Position numbers and translations under genes: made by a program
Shown: one piece after another, positions 27,506 through 35,781 of the stretch
How the letters are laid out: every line of letters begins with the position of its first letter
Position numbering within the stretch: position 1 is the stretch's first letter
Notes under the pieces: generated by a model
Told to the model about the DNA's origin: nothing
What the model saw: the letters and a program-made list of their open reading frames with translations, nothing else
Database searches by the model: none
Source of the DNA: Indibacter alkaliphilus LW1
GTDB lineage: Bacteria > Bacteroidota > Bacteroidia > Cytophagales > Cyclobacteriaceae
NCBI RefSeq assembly: GCF_000295935.2
Contig: NZ_ALWO02000045.1
Location: forward strand, 170,375-234,374
Reading direction: 5' to 3'
Length of the DNA: 64,000 bases

Positions 27506-28765
27506 CTAGGCCAATTCCTTTAAAGATTTTACAAACTTATCCAATTCCCTTGGCGTGGTATAGATGTTTGGTGTTATTCTGCAACCATGTACCCCAAATC
27601 CATCAATTGCAACGGTATAAATGCTGTATTTGTCCATCAAGATATTTGCCAGCTCTGCTGGTTTGAGTTTGTCAATACCAACATTGGCAATGCCGCAGGA
27701 CCTCCCTGGTTCCTTGGGCGTATTGACCGTGATTCCAGGAACATCTCTAACCTGATCAGTCCAATATAACTGGAGGTAACGAAGTCTCTCTTCTTTTCTC
27801 TTTGCTCCGATCATATCATAATAATCCAGTGCATCATTGATAGCCAATGTAGTGGCAACAGGCTCTGTTCCAATGTGGCTGATATTTTTTACGGTAAGCT
27901 GATCAAGCTCATAGGGGGCAAGTAATGGCCATATTTTTGAAATCTTATCTTTCTTCACATACAATAGGCCTGCTCCAAGAGGAACGCTCAACCATTTGTG
28001 AAGACTACATGCGTAATAATCGCAGCCGGTTTCTTCTATCTTGAAATCAAAATGTGCTATGCAATGTGCTCCATCCAACATCACTTCGACACCGTAAGAA
28101 TGGGCCATATCCACGATTTTTTTGACAGGGAGAATTTGCCCCGTAATATTGATCATGTGAGAGACCATTATCAGTTTTGTATTTGAACCTATGGCCTTTT
28201 CATAGATTTGGACAATTTCCTCATCTGACTTGGGGTGATTGGGTATGTCTACAACCCTATTGACTACGCCATGACGCCTAGCGACTAACTCAAACATGTT
28301 TTTGATGCTGCCATAATCCTGGGCTGCATAGATGGCCTCATCTCCTTTTTGCCATGGGAATCCCGAAATAATGATATCCAAAGACTCTGTGGCATTTCGG
28401 GTGATGGCAACTTCTTCGGGCTTACCTCCAAATTGCTTGGCCAACTTGGCGACAACTTGGTCTTTATTGTCCCATTGCACAGTTCTAAAATACCATGATC
28501 CTTGATAGTTAATTTCTTTGATGTGTTTGATGTAGTTTTCCAGAGTTTGTTGCGGGACAAAGCAGTAGTAGCCGTTTTCCAGATTGATGTAATCCGGTTT
28601 GAGCCTGTATCCCTCCCTTATTTTCATCCAAAAACCTTCATCCAAAGCCAATTGGTCGGCTGAAAGGTGGCTGTAGCTATCAATGGTTTTAGAGAGTGCT
28701 TTGAAAGAAGCTGTCGATGCTATTCCTGTAAGGGCGAGATTTTTTAAGAAAGTGCGCTTGTCCAT
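27506..28765 (-). CDS. Class V aminotransferase-fold PLP enzyme (isopenicillin-N epimerase-like), exported
   Basis: 419 aa. The N-terminus (MDKRTFLKNLALTGIASTASF) resembles a Tat-type signal, with Lys-Arg in place of the twin Arg. The PLP lysine is in YYACSLHKWLSVPLGAGLL and the cofactor Asp/His in EVMLDGAHCIAHFD. AITRNATESLD and the EPVATTLAINDALDYY segment are typical of the CsdB/isopenicillin-N-epimerase-like branch. Such exported proteins act on unknown amino compounds in the periplasm. It converges with nothing nearby and is divergent from the Fic gene. Confidence 0.88.
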   Translation of the reverse strand: MDKRTFLKNLALTGIASTASFKALSKTIDSYSHLSADQLALDEGFWMKIREGYRLKPDYINLENGYYCFVPQQTLENYIKHIKEINYQGSWYFRTVQWDNKDQVVAKLAKQFGGKPEEVAITRNATESLDIIISGFPWQKGDEAIYAAQDYGSIKNMFELVARRHGVVNRVVDIPNHPKSDEEIVQIYEKAIGSNTKLIMVSHMINITGQILPVKKIVDMAHSYGVEVMLDGAHCIAHFDFKIEETGCDYYACSLHKWLSVPLGAGLLYVKKDKISKIWPLLAPYELDQLTVKNISHIGTEPVATTLAINDALDYYDMIGAKRKEERLRYLQLYWTDQVRDVPGITVNTPKEPGRSCGIANVGIDKLKPAELANILMDKYSIYTVAIDGFGVHGCRITPNIYTTPRELDKFVKSLKELA

Positions 28766-28825
28766 TTTCCGGGGTATTTTTCTTCAATTTGGTAAAAAAA
28801 AATGAAAATGGAAAAAAATCCAATT

Positions 28826-28848
28826 TTGTTGATTAAATTTGTCAACAA
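28826..28848 (+). promoter_or_regulatory. Palindromic operator overlapping the fic promoter
   Basis: TTGTTGA (28826-28832) and TCAACAA (28842-28848) form an inverted repeat. The 9-bp spacer plus one base contains TAAATTTG (28834-28841), an exact match to the -7 consensus TAnnTTTG. The start ATG 28866 is 17 bp downstream of the palindrome. Binding by the XRE domain encoded next to it would block transcription. Confidence 0.55.
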
Positions 28849-28865
28849 TAGATAAGTCTACAGTA

Positions 28866-29936
28866 ATGAAAACATTAGCAATCATCCTTCAAGAAGCAAG
28901 GAATTCCAAGCAAATGGTCGTTAGAAGCCTGGCTCAGGCTTCCGGGATAGATGCTGCTTTGGTTTCCAAATTTGAGAAAGGGCTAAGATTGCCTACAGAA
29001 GACAATCTAAAAGCACTAGCAGAGGCTCTCCATATTTCCTTCGAGGATCTACGTAAGATTTGGTTGGTAGAGAAAGTCTACAGAATTCTCGAAAATGAGG
29101 ATGATGCCAAGGAAGTCCTTTGTTTGGCAGAGTCTAGAGTTGAATACCTCAAGAGCAAGCAAGCTTTGGTGATGCAGGGCTTAAGTGAAGAAATCAAGCT
29201 AAAGCTTCATGAGATTGATAGTTTGAAAGAAGCATGGCAATCCAAAAAGCCTCTCAATGCTACTCAGCTTCAAAAGATGAAAGAATACTTTCACATAGCT
29301 TACACTTTTGAAAGCAATAGGATAGAAGGAAATACCCTGACGCTCCAAGAAACACATTTGGTAGTCAATGAAGGAATTACCATTTCCGGCAAATCCATGA
29401 GGGAGCATTTAGAGGCTGTCAATCATGCAGAAGCCATCGATTACCTGGAAGCTCTTGTTCAGGATGAGTTGGACTTTAGCCCTAGGGCTTTGTCTGAGCT
29501 GCATTATTTGATTCTCAAAGGAATAGATAAAGTGAATGCAGGCAAATACAGGACTGTACCTGTGATGATTTCCGGAAGTGAGCACAGGCCACCTCAGCCT
29601 TATCTGCTTGATAAATTGATGGAAGAATATTTTCAGCATTATGATGCCCAAAAGAAAATTCTTCACCCTGTGATCTTGGCAGCAGAAATGCATGAAAGGC
29701 TGGTGAGTATACATCCTTTCATTGATGGCAATGGCAGGAGCAGTAGACTTGTAATGAACCTAATCCTGCTTAAGCATGGATATACCCTTGCCAATCTGAA
29801 AGGAGACCTGGATTCCAGGTTGAAATATTATAAAGCCTTAGAGGCGGTTCAGGTAGATAATAATCCTGAGGTTTTTTACCATCTTGTGGCAGATGTGGTC
29901 AAGGAATCTTTGAGCAATCATCTGGAATTGACCTGA
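28866..29936 (+). CDS. XRE-Fic fusion: Fic-domain AMP-transferase with N-terminal helix-turn-helix
   Basis: The start is set at ATG 28866 (MKTLAIILQEARNSK, 356 aa). The alternative TTG 28839 lies inside the operator palindrome. Residues 1-60 are an XRE-type DNA-binding domain (RSLAQASGIDAALVSKFEKG). The Fic active site HPFIDGNGRSSR is at 283-294. An intramolecular inhibitory motif S-x-x-x-E-G (SNRIEG, 150-155) precedes it, which makes this a class II, self-inhibited Fic protein. Fic enzymes transfer AMP to Ser/Thr/Tyr of a target. DNA binding plus the adjacent palindrome suggests autoregulation. No separate antitoxin is needed or seen. Confidence 0.93.
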   Translation: MKTLAIILQEARNSKQMVVRSLAQASGIDAALVSKFEKGLRLPTEDNLKALAEALHISFEDLRKIWLVEKVYRILENEDDAKEVLCLAESRVEYLKSKQALVMQGLSEEIKLKLHEIDSLKEAWQSKKPLNATQLQKMKEYFHIAYTFESNRIEGNTLTLQETHLVVNEGITISGKSMREHLEAVNHAEAIDYLEALVQDELDFSPRALSELHYLILKGIDKVNAGKYRTVPVMISGSEHRPPQPYLLDKLMEEYFQHYDAQKKILHPVILAAEMHERLVSIHPFIDGNGRSSRLVMNLILLKHGYTLANLKGDLDSRLKYYKALEAVQVDNNPEVFYHLVADVVKESLSNHLELT

Positions 29937-29943
29937 TTCTGAC

Positions 29944-29987
29944 AGGCAGTTTTTACAGCTTAGGCCTGTGAAAGCTGCCTTTTTTTA
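29944..29987 (+). terminator. Terminator of fic
   Basis: A 15-bp stem of AGGCAG-TTTTT-ACAG paired with CTGT-GAAAG-CTGCCT (two G-T pairs), loop CTTAGGC, followed by seven T residues. It touches the 3' end of the convergent zinc-ribbon gene. Confidence 0.88.
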
Positions 29988-30140
29988 TAATATAAACATC
30001 AGGAGAAAAAATATCGCTAATAAAATGGCGGCCCATTGATAAATTGGGTTTCTCTTTGGAAATTCGAAGTTACATATAGGACAGAAATCTTCTTTTTTAT
30101 CGACTTCCATGGCACAGGAAGGGCATTCTTTCTTTTTCAT
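29985..30140 (-). CDS. Small zinc-ribbon membrane protein (51 aa)
   Basis: A short frame absent from the longer gene set. It starts MKKKECPSC, has a second FCPIC knuckle (CxxC...CxxC, residues 6-23), then a single hydrophobic span (about residues 36-51, WAAILLAIFFLLMFIL) up to the stop. The zinc-ribbon plus C-terminal membrane anchor design is common in small Bacteroidota proteins. Function is unknown. It is divergent from the DsbA-like gene (57 bp between starts) and converges on fic, whose terminator it abuts. Confidence 0.85.
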   Translation of the reverse strand: MKKKECPSCAMEVDKKEDFCPICNFEFPKRNPIYQWAAILLAIFFLLMFIL

Positions 30141-30196
30141 TTTTTGAACCAAGAGGTTTGTTTTTTCATTCTATATCTAAAGTAAACAATAAGGTT

Positions 30197-30910
30197 ATGA
30201 AAATAGAAATTTGGTCTGATATCATGTGCCCTTTTTGCTACATAGGCAAAAGAAGACTGGAATCAGCGTTAAAGGATTTTGAGTTTGCAGATAAGGTTGA
30301 AATAGAATGGAAGAGTTTTTTGCTCAATCCGGATATGAAAACAGATCCTGATAAGAGCACTTTGGAATATCTCTCTGAAACAAAAGGCTGGTCTTTGGAA
30401 CAAACCAAAGAGATCACCCAACAGGTAACTGATATGGCAAAGGAAGAGGGGCTTCATTACAAAATGGAACAAACTGTAGTGGCCAATGCGCGAAATGCGC
30501 ACAGATTGCTTCAGCTTGCAAAAGTTTTGGGCAAAGGCTCTGAGCTGAAGGAAAGGCTTTTGAAAGCATATTTCACTGAAGGCGCAAATATTGATGATCA
30601 GGATTCATTATTGGCTTTTGCCCAGGAAGTTGGTATACAAAAAGAAAGGGCTTTGGCCTGTCTCAGCACAAGTGAATTTGAAGAAAAAGTGGACGAGGAT
30701 ATTTATGAATCCCGACAGTTGGGTGTAAGAGGCGTTCCTTTTTTTGTATTGGACAGAAAATATGGCATTTCCGGAGCTCAGCCCAAAGAGGCTTTCGTGC
30801 AGACAATTGAAAAAGCTTGGGAAGATTTTGTCAAAAAAAATCCAGTATTGCAGTTTTCTGATCAATCGGACCCAGGGACTGCATGTGATATAGATGGGAA
30901 TTGCGATTGA
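30197..30910 (+). CDS. DsbA family (FrnE-like) thiol oxidoreductase, cytosolic
   Basis: The start is set at ATG 30197 (MKIEIWSDIMCPFCYIGK, 237 aa); the frame extending to 30158 adds a leader with no signal-like character. The thioredoxin-fold active site is CPFC at 11-14. The helical insertion and the cis-Pro loop GVRGVPFFVLD match the FrnE/2-hydroxychromene isomerase branch. No signal peptide, so it is cytosolic. It probably takes part in stress-related thiol chemistry; the substrate is unknown. The C-terminus ends CDIDGNCD with two extra cysteines. Confidence 0.92.
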   Translation: MKIEIWSDIMCPFCYIGKRRLESALKDFEFADKVEIEWKSFLLNPDMKTDPDKSTLEYLSETKGWSLEQTKEITQQVTDMAKEEGLHYKMEQTVVANARNAHRLLQLAKVLGKGSELKERLLKAYFTEGANIDDQDSLLAFAQEVGIQKERALACLSTSEFEEKVDEDIYESRQLGVRGVPFFVLDRKYGISGAQPKEAFVQTIEKAWEDFVKKNPVLQFSDQSDPGTACDIDGNCD

Positions 30911-30935
30911 GACTGGAAATCAATCCAAAAAAAAT

Positions 30936-30978
30936 AAACCAATGAGGGGTCTAAGCTTAGATCCCTCATTGGTTTTTT
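30936..30978. terminator. Bidirectional terminator
   Basis: Long near-perfect palindrome: AAACCAATGAGGG and CCCTCATTGGTTT with an inner paired TCTAAGCTTAGA. It has an A-run before and a T-run after. It separates the DsbA-like gene from the convergent SMP-30 gene. Confidence 0.93.
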
Positions 30979-30989
30979 ATTGGAGATTT

Positions 30990-31901
30990 TTACCAAACTC
31001 CCCTAACTTTTGTTTGAAGCGTGTAAACAGAACCCATGGCAGTAATGAAAAGAGTTTTCCTATCAGTACCGCCAAAGACTACATTGGCAGTCCAGTTTTC
31101 TTCGATAGGAATATGAGCAATCTGGTTTCCTCTTGAATTGAACACAGTGACACCTTTTCCAGTGAGATAGACATTGCCTTTATGGTCAATAGCCATTCCA
31201 TCAGAACCCATTTCTACAAATAGTTGCCTATTGATCAGAAAGCCATCTTCTGTAATGTCGTACACATAGGTTTTGTTATCGCCTATATCTGCTACATAAA
31301 GTTTCTTTCCATCAGGCGTACCTACCACTCCGTTTGGCTTTACCAGGTTTTCATCTACTCGGATAAACTGCATTTTGTCAGGACCCAAAAAGTAAAGATG
31401 TTCTCCGTCCTGTTGCATTTCAGGATCTCTCTCCCAATAATCTCTTTTATAAAGAGGGTCAGTAATGTAAATTCCACCATAAGGTGAGATCCACAGGTCA
31501 TTGGGTCCATTCAGTAGATTGCCTTTATAATTTTCTATCAACACTTTGGCTTCACCTTTATCATTGATGGACCATAATTGATTTTTCATATCGGCACAGA
31601 CAATGAGGTTACTTTCTCTATCGAAATACATCCCATTGGCACGCCCCGCCTCCTCCATAAAGACGCTCAGCTCATTTCTTGTGGCCGACCATCTGATGAT
31701 GCGGTTGTTTGGTTGATCTGTAAAATAAACATCACCATTCCTATGAACAGCAGGGCCTTCAGTGAAACTATATTCATCACTGAGTTTTACAGGTTCTGCA
31801 TTCTTTGAGGCAATTTTACTGTAAGTGCTCTTTTGAGCCATACTTGCCGGAGCATATAGAATACAGGCAAGCGCAAATAGACATAAACTTTTTTTCAACA
31901 T
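30990..31901 (-). CDS. SMP-30/gluconolactonase-like beta-propeller protein, exported
   Basis: The start is set at ATG 31901 (MLKKSLCLFALACILYAPASMAQ), giving a signal peptide and 303 aa. Six-bladed propeller signatures: SFTEGPAVHRNGDVYFTD (with the metal Glu), GPNDLWISPYGGIYITDP (with the metal Asn) and VGTPDGKKLYVADIG, plus GSDGMAIDHKGNVYLTG (with the metal Asp). SMP-30 relatives hydrolyse lactones using Ca/Zn. It is likely periplasmic. It starts 14 bp after the end of a decayed gene on the same strand and may use that gene's promoter. Confidence 0.92.
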   Translation of the reverse strand: MLKKSLCLFALACILYAPASMAQKSTYSKIASKNAEPVKLSDEYSFTEGPAVHRNGDVYFTDQPNNRIIRWSATRNELSVFMEEAGRANGMYFDRESNLIVCADMKNQLWSINDKGEAKVLIENYKGNLLNGPNDLWISPYGGIYITDPLYKRDYWERDPEMQQDGEHLYFLGPDKMQFIRVDENLVKPNGVVGTPDGKKLYVADIGDNKTYVYDITEDGFLINRQLFVEMGSDGMAIDHKGNVYLTGKGVTVFNSRGNQIAHIPIEENWTANVVFGGTDRKTLFITAMGSVYTLQTKVRGVW

Positions 31902-31915
31902 GTTGGTCAAATTGG

Positions 31916-32382
31916 TTAAATCGTGTAGAATTCTGCCCACAATGGAAAGTGATCAGAAATTCTGAAAGAGAGTTGGCTGATGGTCAAAGGTCTATTGAGC
32001 AGTACCAAATCCCGGAAATCAAATATACCCCCTTTGGAATATTTTAGGCAAATATTGTCATCAAAAAACTCCAGTCAGGCCCCAGAAGCTTCATGGTTTC
32101 TCGCAAGGCTTTGATATTGCCACGGATTTCCTGTACTGCAATGATGTCAAATCTTCTCAGGATCTCAACAATGCAGAGCAGGGAATGCCCATCTCTTTTT
32201 GGAGACTGATGTGCTCCAGCTTCCCATTCCATCGTGAGGTTTCCAAATACTCTGATGTTCCAAGTGCAGATCAGGACATTTCTGTCAAGTTTTTTGGGTG
32301 GGATTTCATGATCAAGTGCGTCTTTGAGAATTTTTAACTCTTGAAGGATTTCTTGAGGCGGATTGTGAAGGTCTATGGACAT
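31916..32382 (-). pseudogene. Decayed endonuclease/exonuclease/phosphatase (EEP) family gene
   Basis: The 5' part (32382 to 32044, 112 aa) has an EEP N-terminus: LICTWNIRVFGN, FDIIAVQEIRGN and ALRETMKLLGPDWSF. It then stops at MTIFA. Downstream in another frame the next 120 bp encode a tail, FRDLVLLNRPLTISQLSFR then ISDHFPLWAEF, and stop at 31916-31918. The SDHFPLW string is the C-terminal catalytic Asp-His motif of the family. The middle of a normal ~300-aa enzyme, including the metal and His residues, is missing. This looks like an internal deletion of some 400-500 bp plus a frame change. Confidence 0.8.
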
Positions 32383-32411
32383 GATATAAAAAGTTTAGCA
32401 TGGAAGGATAG

Positions 32412-32441
32412 TTTGATTATTGGAAAGCCTGATTATTTTTG
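32412..32441 (+). promoter_or_regulatory. Bacteroidota-type promoter of the AbgT transporter
   Basis: -33 element TTTG (32412-32415) and -7 element TATTTTTG (32434-32441, exact TAnnTTTG), with an 18-bp spacer. The start codon is 22 bp after the -7 box. Confidence 0.5.
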
Positions 32442-32463
32442 AGGCAATCGAATATAACCCATA

Positions 32464-34023
32464 ATGAGCGAAACTACTTCTACTAAAAAATCCTTTTTGG
32501 ATAGGTTTTTAGATTTTATTGAAAAAGCAGGTAATAAGCTTCCAGATCCTGCTATGTTATTTTTAATGTTGATGTTGCTGACTTGGATTATGTCGGCCAT
32601 TCTTTCACCAATAGATTTTGGAGCTATTGACCCAAGGTCAGGCGCTGAATTGAGGGTTCAGAACTTGCTTACAGGAACTCAGTTTGCCAATTTCCTGGCC
32701 AATATGACAGGAGTGTTTATCAATTTCCCTCCTTTGGGTGTTGTACTCTTGGCTATGTTGGGTGTCGGTGTAGCCGAGCATTCCGGCTTTATCAATGCAG
32801 GATTAAAGTTTCTTTTAGGAATTACCCCTAAAATGCTTTTAACACCTATTTTGACATTGGTGGCGATTGTAAGCCATACTGCAGCTGATGCGGGATATGT
32901 CTTGGTGATACCCTTGGGAGGGGTGATATTTTATGCCGCCGGAAGACATCCTCTGGCAGGAATAGCGGCAGCTTTTGCAGGAGTTTCTGGTGGTTTTAGT
33001 GCCAATTTTATTCCGTCGAGCATTGATCCATTGATCCAGAGCTTTACGCAGTCAGCAGCACAGATTTTAGATTCGGATATTACATTGAATCCTCTGAACA
33101 ACATCTTTTTCACAGGTCTTTCCAGCATTGTGGTAGTCGGCGTGGTATGGTTCTTAACCGATAGAGTTATTGAGCCAAGACTAAATAAAAATGTGACTGT
33201 CGATGAAAACCTTGAAGATATTCCAAAAATGGAAACCCTGAATACCAGGGAGAAAAAAGCTTTTTGGCTTGCTTTCGTTACCATGTTTTTCTGCATGATA
33301 TTGCTGGTGCTTTGGGCTATCCCGAATGACTCTGCCCTCCGGGATTCTGATGGAGAAATAACTTCTATCGGTGCTCCGTTAATGAAGTCTATAGTTCCTT
33401 TGATATTTGTATTGTTCTGGATTCCAGGTGTAGTTTATGGTTTTCTCAGTGGTACTTACAAAAGTGCTCAGGATATGGTTCAATCCATGAGCAAGGCCAT
33501 GGGAAGTATGGCTTATTATATTGTGATGGCTTTTTTCTGTGCTTTATTTATTGATGCCTTTGGTAAGTCCAACATTGGGGCTTTGACAGCTTTGAAAGGG
33601 GCAGATATACTTAAGGCCATGGAGCTTCCAGCACAGATTACCATTGTGGGAATTGTGGTTTTGACCGCCTTTGTAAACCTTTTAGTGGGTTCTGCTTCGG
33701 CCAAATGGGCATTGATCAGTCCTATTTTTGTACCAATGTTGATGCAATTGGAGATTTCTCCTGATTTGACACAGGCGGCCTATAGGGTAGGGGATTCGGT
33801 ATCCAATATCATTACTCCGCTTTTGCCTTACTTTCCATTGATTGTTGTGTTTTGTCAGCGCTATGTCAAATCCACAGGTATTGGGACTTTGGTATCTATT
33901 ATGCTGCCTTACAGTTTGGTGCTATTGGTAATATGGACACTGTTTCTACTACTATATTGGACTTTGGGTATTCCATTGGGACTGCAGTCTACCTATGAAT
34001 ATTATATGAATTTTCCCCAATAA
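32464..34023 (+). CDS. AbgT family transporter
   Basis: 519 aa inner-membrane protein with about 11-13 membrane spans. The N-terminal FLDRFLDFIEKAGNKLPDPAMLF, the VSHTAADAGYVLVIPLGG segment, the SSIDPLIQS region and the NLLVGSASAKWALISPIFVPM motif match the AbgT family. AbgT proteins move p-aminobenzoyl-glutamate or export sulfonamides, driven by the proton gradient; which applies here cannot be told. A consensus promoter precedes it and no partner hydrolase (AbgA/B) is adjacent. Confidence 0.94.
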   Translation: MSETTSTKKSFLDRFLDFIEKAGNKLPDPAMLFLMLMLLTWIMSAILSPIDFGAIDPRSGAELRVQNLLTGTQFANFLANMTGVFINFPPLGVVLLAMLGVGVAEHSGFINAGLKFLLGITPKMLLTPILTLVAIVSHTAADAGYVLVIPLGGVIFYAAGRHPLAGIAAAFAGVSGGFSANFIPSSIDPLIQSFTQSAAQILDSDITLNPLNNIFFTGLSSIVVVGVVWFLTDRVIEPRLNKNVTVDENLEDIPKMETLNTREKKAFWLAFVTMFFCMILLVLWAIPNDSALRDSDGEITSIGAPLMKSIVPLIFVLFWIPGVVYGFLSGTYKSAQDMVQSMSKAMGSMAYYIVMAFFCALFIDAFGKSNIGALTALKGADILKAMELPAQITIVGIVVLTAFVNLLVGSASAKWALISPIFVPMLMQLEISPDLTQAAYRVGDSVSNIITPLLPYFPLIVVFCQRYVKSTGIGTLVSIMLPYSLVLLVIWTLFLLLYWTLGIPLGLQSTYEYYMNFPQ

Positions 34024-34104
34024 GTTATTGGTCATAAACATTTTAAAATCGGAATCAATTATAAGCTGATAGGAATATTGTTTAAGCCTTGAAATTAAAC
34101 TGTA

Positions 34105-34767
34105 TCAATTACTGATCAATTCCTCGAAATCATCTCTGATATAAATCACATTTCTGCCTAATTCGATCCATTTCTTCTTTTCCAATTGCTTGAGCAGTCT
34201 GGAAATCACTTCTCTTGAAGTGCCCAATTCATTGGCTATTTCCTGGTGAGTTGTATGGAGTTCATTTGTCTTGTGTTGTTTCATTTTGGTCACAATATAA
34301 CGCATCAGTCTTTCATCCATACGCTTAAAAGCTACAGCATCTAAGGCAACCAGCATTTCCTGGAACCTGGACTGATAAGTCATAGATACAAAGTCCTTCC
34401 ACTGTTTGAACTGATCAGTCCATTCTTCATGCTTCTGAATAGGAACACCCAAAATAACTGTATTTTCCTCTGCAACAGCTTTGATCTCACTGGGTTTTGA
34501 AGCTGAACAGCAAGTCAGGGAAAGGGCGCATGTTTCTCCCGGTTCCAAAAAGTAAAGGAACAATTCTTTCCCATCGTCATCCATTCTTAATATTTTGATG
34601 GAACCCTCCAATACTATAGGAACCATTTTGATGAACTGACCTGGTTCTGTGATTACTTTTCCAGCCTTGAATTCATGGATATTTCCATATTCTGAAAGGG
34701 CCTTGAGTAGGCCCGGATCGGTGATATTCGGAAGTTTGTGTCTTAAATCTTCTACCTGCATTTGCAA
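34105..34767 (-). CDS. Crp/Fnr family transcription regulator
   Basis: 220 aa. Residues about 15-130 are a cyclic-nucleotide-type beta roll. Cysteines C80, C86 and C87 (GETCALSLTCCSAS) sit in the effector domain, not in the N-terminal arrangement of E. coli FNR. The helix-turn-helix is at 172-193. Its recognition helix reads SREVISRLL, with the Glu-x-x-Ser-Arg pattern (E186, S189, R190) that in FNR reads TTGAT half-sites. It likely recognises TGA-N6-TCA boxes such as those at 16033 and 35712. A GCTCATGAGC palindrome (34790-34799) precedes the gene. Confidence 0.92.
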   Translation of the reverse strand: MQMQVEDLRHKLPNITDPGLLKALSEYGNIHEFKAGKVITEPGQFIKMVPIVLEGSIKILRMDDDGKELFLYFLEPGETCALSLTCCSASKPSEIKAVAEENTVILGVPIQKHEEWTDQFKQWKDFVSMTYQSRFQEMLVALDAVAFKRMDERLMRYIVTKMKQHKTNELHTTHQEIANELGTSREVISRLLKQLEKKKWIELGRNVIYIRDDFEELISN

Positions 34768-34823
34768 TTTTGGTTTAAAATTAAAAGTAGCTCATGAGCA
34801 ATTTAGTAATATAAGTCACATAG

Positions 34824-34856
34824 AAAAAGGACCGGATACACACCCGGCCCTTTTTT
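34824..34856 (-). terminator. Terminator of the SDR gene
   Basis: On the minus strand AAAGGGCCGG / CCGGTCCTTT (one mismatch) with an 8-nt loop, followed by TTTTTC. It lies 19 bp after the SDR stop. Confidence 0.75.
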
Positions 34857-34874
34857 ACACACCAAACCTATTAA

Positions 34875-35636
34875 TTATATACAAAAACCACCATCAATAA
34901 CATGTACCGAGCCTGTGATAAACTTGCTTCTATCTGAGGCAAGGAACAAGGCCAGGTCAGCTATATCATCATTGTGGGCATAGCGTCCCAACGGTATCAT
35001 TTTCTCAAAACCTTTTTTCACTTCTTCTCCCGCTCCAGGAGCAAAGCCTTCCTCCAAAGAGCGCATCATCCTATTGTCCACTGGGGAAGGATGGATAGAA
35101 TTGACCCGGATATTGAAAGGGGCCCCTTCCAAGGCTGCCACCTTCATGCTGCCTATAATGGCATGCTTACTGGTCGTGTAAGCCATCATTTGGGCTGTCC
35201 CTCTCAGTCCGGCTACCGAAGAGGTGATGATCACCGCCCCGCCTTTTTCCTGTAAATGTGGGAAAGCGTATTTCATGCCCAGCCAAATACCTTTGACATT
35301 TACGGCCAGCACTTTGTCAAAAATATCTTCAGGATATTCTGTCAGCGGTTTTACTACTCCTTCAAATCCTGCATTAAGAAATACTACATCTAGTCTCCCG
35401 AATTTTTCCAGGGCAAAATCTGTATAAGCCTGCACCTGTTCTGCTTTGCTCACATCTGCAGCAAAAGTAAAAATGCGTTCATCATCCAGGGTTTTGGAGG
35501 CCTTATCTAGATTCTCTTTGCTCAAGTCTACCAGGAGTACTCCAGATGCTCCCTCTTTTAGAAATCTGGAAGCAGTAGCCTCTCCAATTCCTCCGGCTCC
35601 TCCTGTAATGATTGCATATTTTCCTTTCAATTCCAT
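34875..35636 (-). CDS. Short-chain dehydrogenase/reductase
   Basis: 253 aa classical SDR. The NAD(P) glycine motif TGGAGGIGEA is near residues 10-19, the catalytic Ser in SSVAGL and the YxxxK pair in YTTSKHA. The C-terminal FITGSVHVIDGGFCI is typical. Asp37 in LVDLS after the second strand favours NAD over NADP. The substrate is unknown. It is divergent from the universal stress gene and shares the intergenic region with the FNR-type box at 35712. Confidence 0.95.
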   Translation of the reverse strand: MELKGKYAIITGGAGGIGEATASRFLKEGASGVLLVDLSKENLDKASKTLDDERIFTFAADVSKAEQVQAYTDFALEKFGRLDVVFLNAGFEGVVKPLTEYPEDIFDKVLAVNVKGIWLGMKYAFPHLQEKGGAVIITSSVAGLRGTAQMMAYTTSKHAIIGSMKVAALEGAPFNIRVNSIHPSPVDNRMMRSLEEGFAPGAGEEVKKGFEKMIPLGRYAHNDDIADLALFLASDRSKFITGSVHVIDGGFCI

Positions 35637-35711
35637 TGTAGTTTGATTTGATTGAATTCAAAACTACTTCAATCCATTTAGAGTTATGGGGATAATAATC
35701 AAGTGTTTAAC

Positions 35712-35754
35712 TGATTTTAGTCATGTTTTAAGTTCTGGGAATTACGGAACTTTG
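35712..35754 (+). promoter_or_regulatory. FNR/CRP-class box plus -7-like element before the universal stress gene
   Basis: TGATTTTAGTCA (35712-35723) followed by TGTTTTA, identical over 19 positions to the box at 16033 except one purine. GAACTTTG (35747-35754) follows after 23 bp, the same spacing as at the YceI promoter. The start ATG 35782 is 58 bp downstream of the box. It lies between divergent genes and could also affect the SDR gene. Confidence 0.65.
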
Positions 35755-35781
35755 CATAAAGTAAAACCAAACGACAAGACC

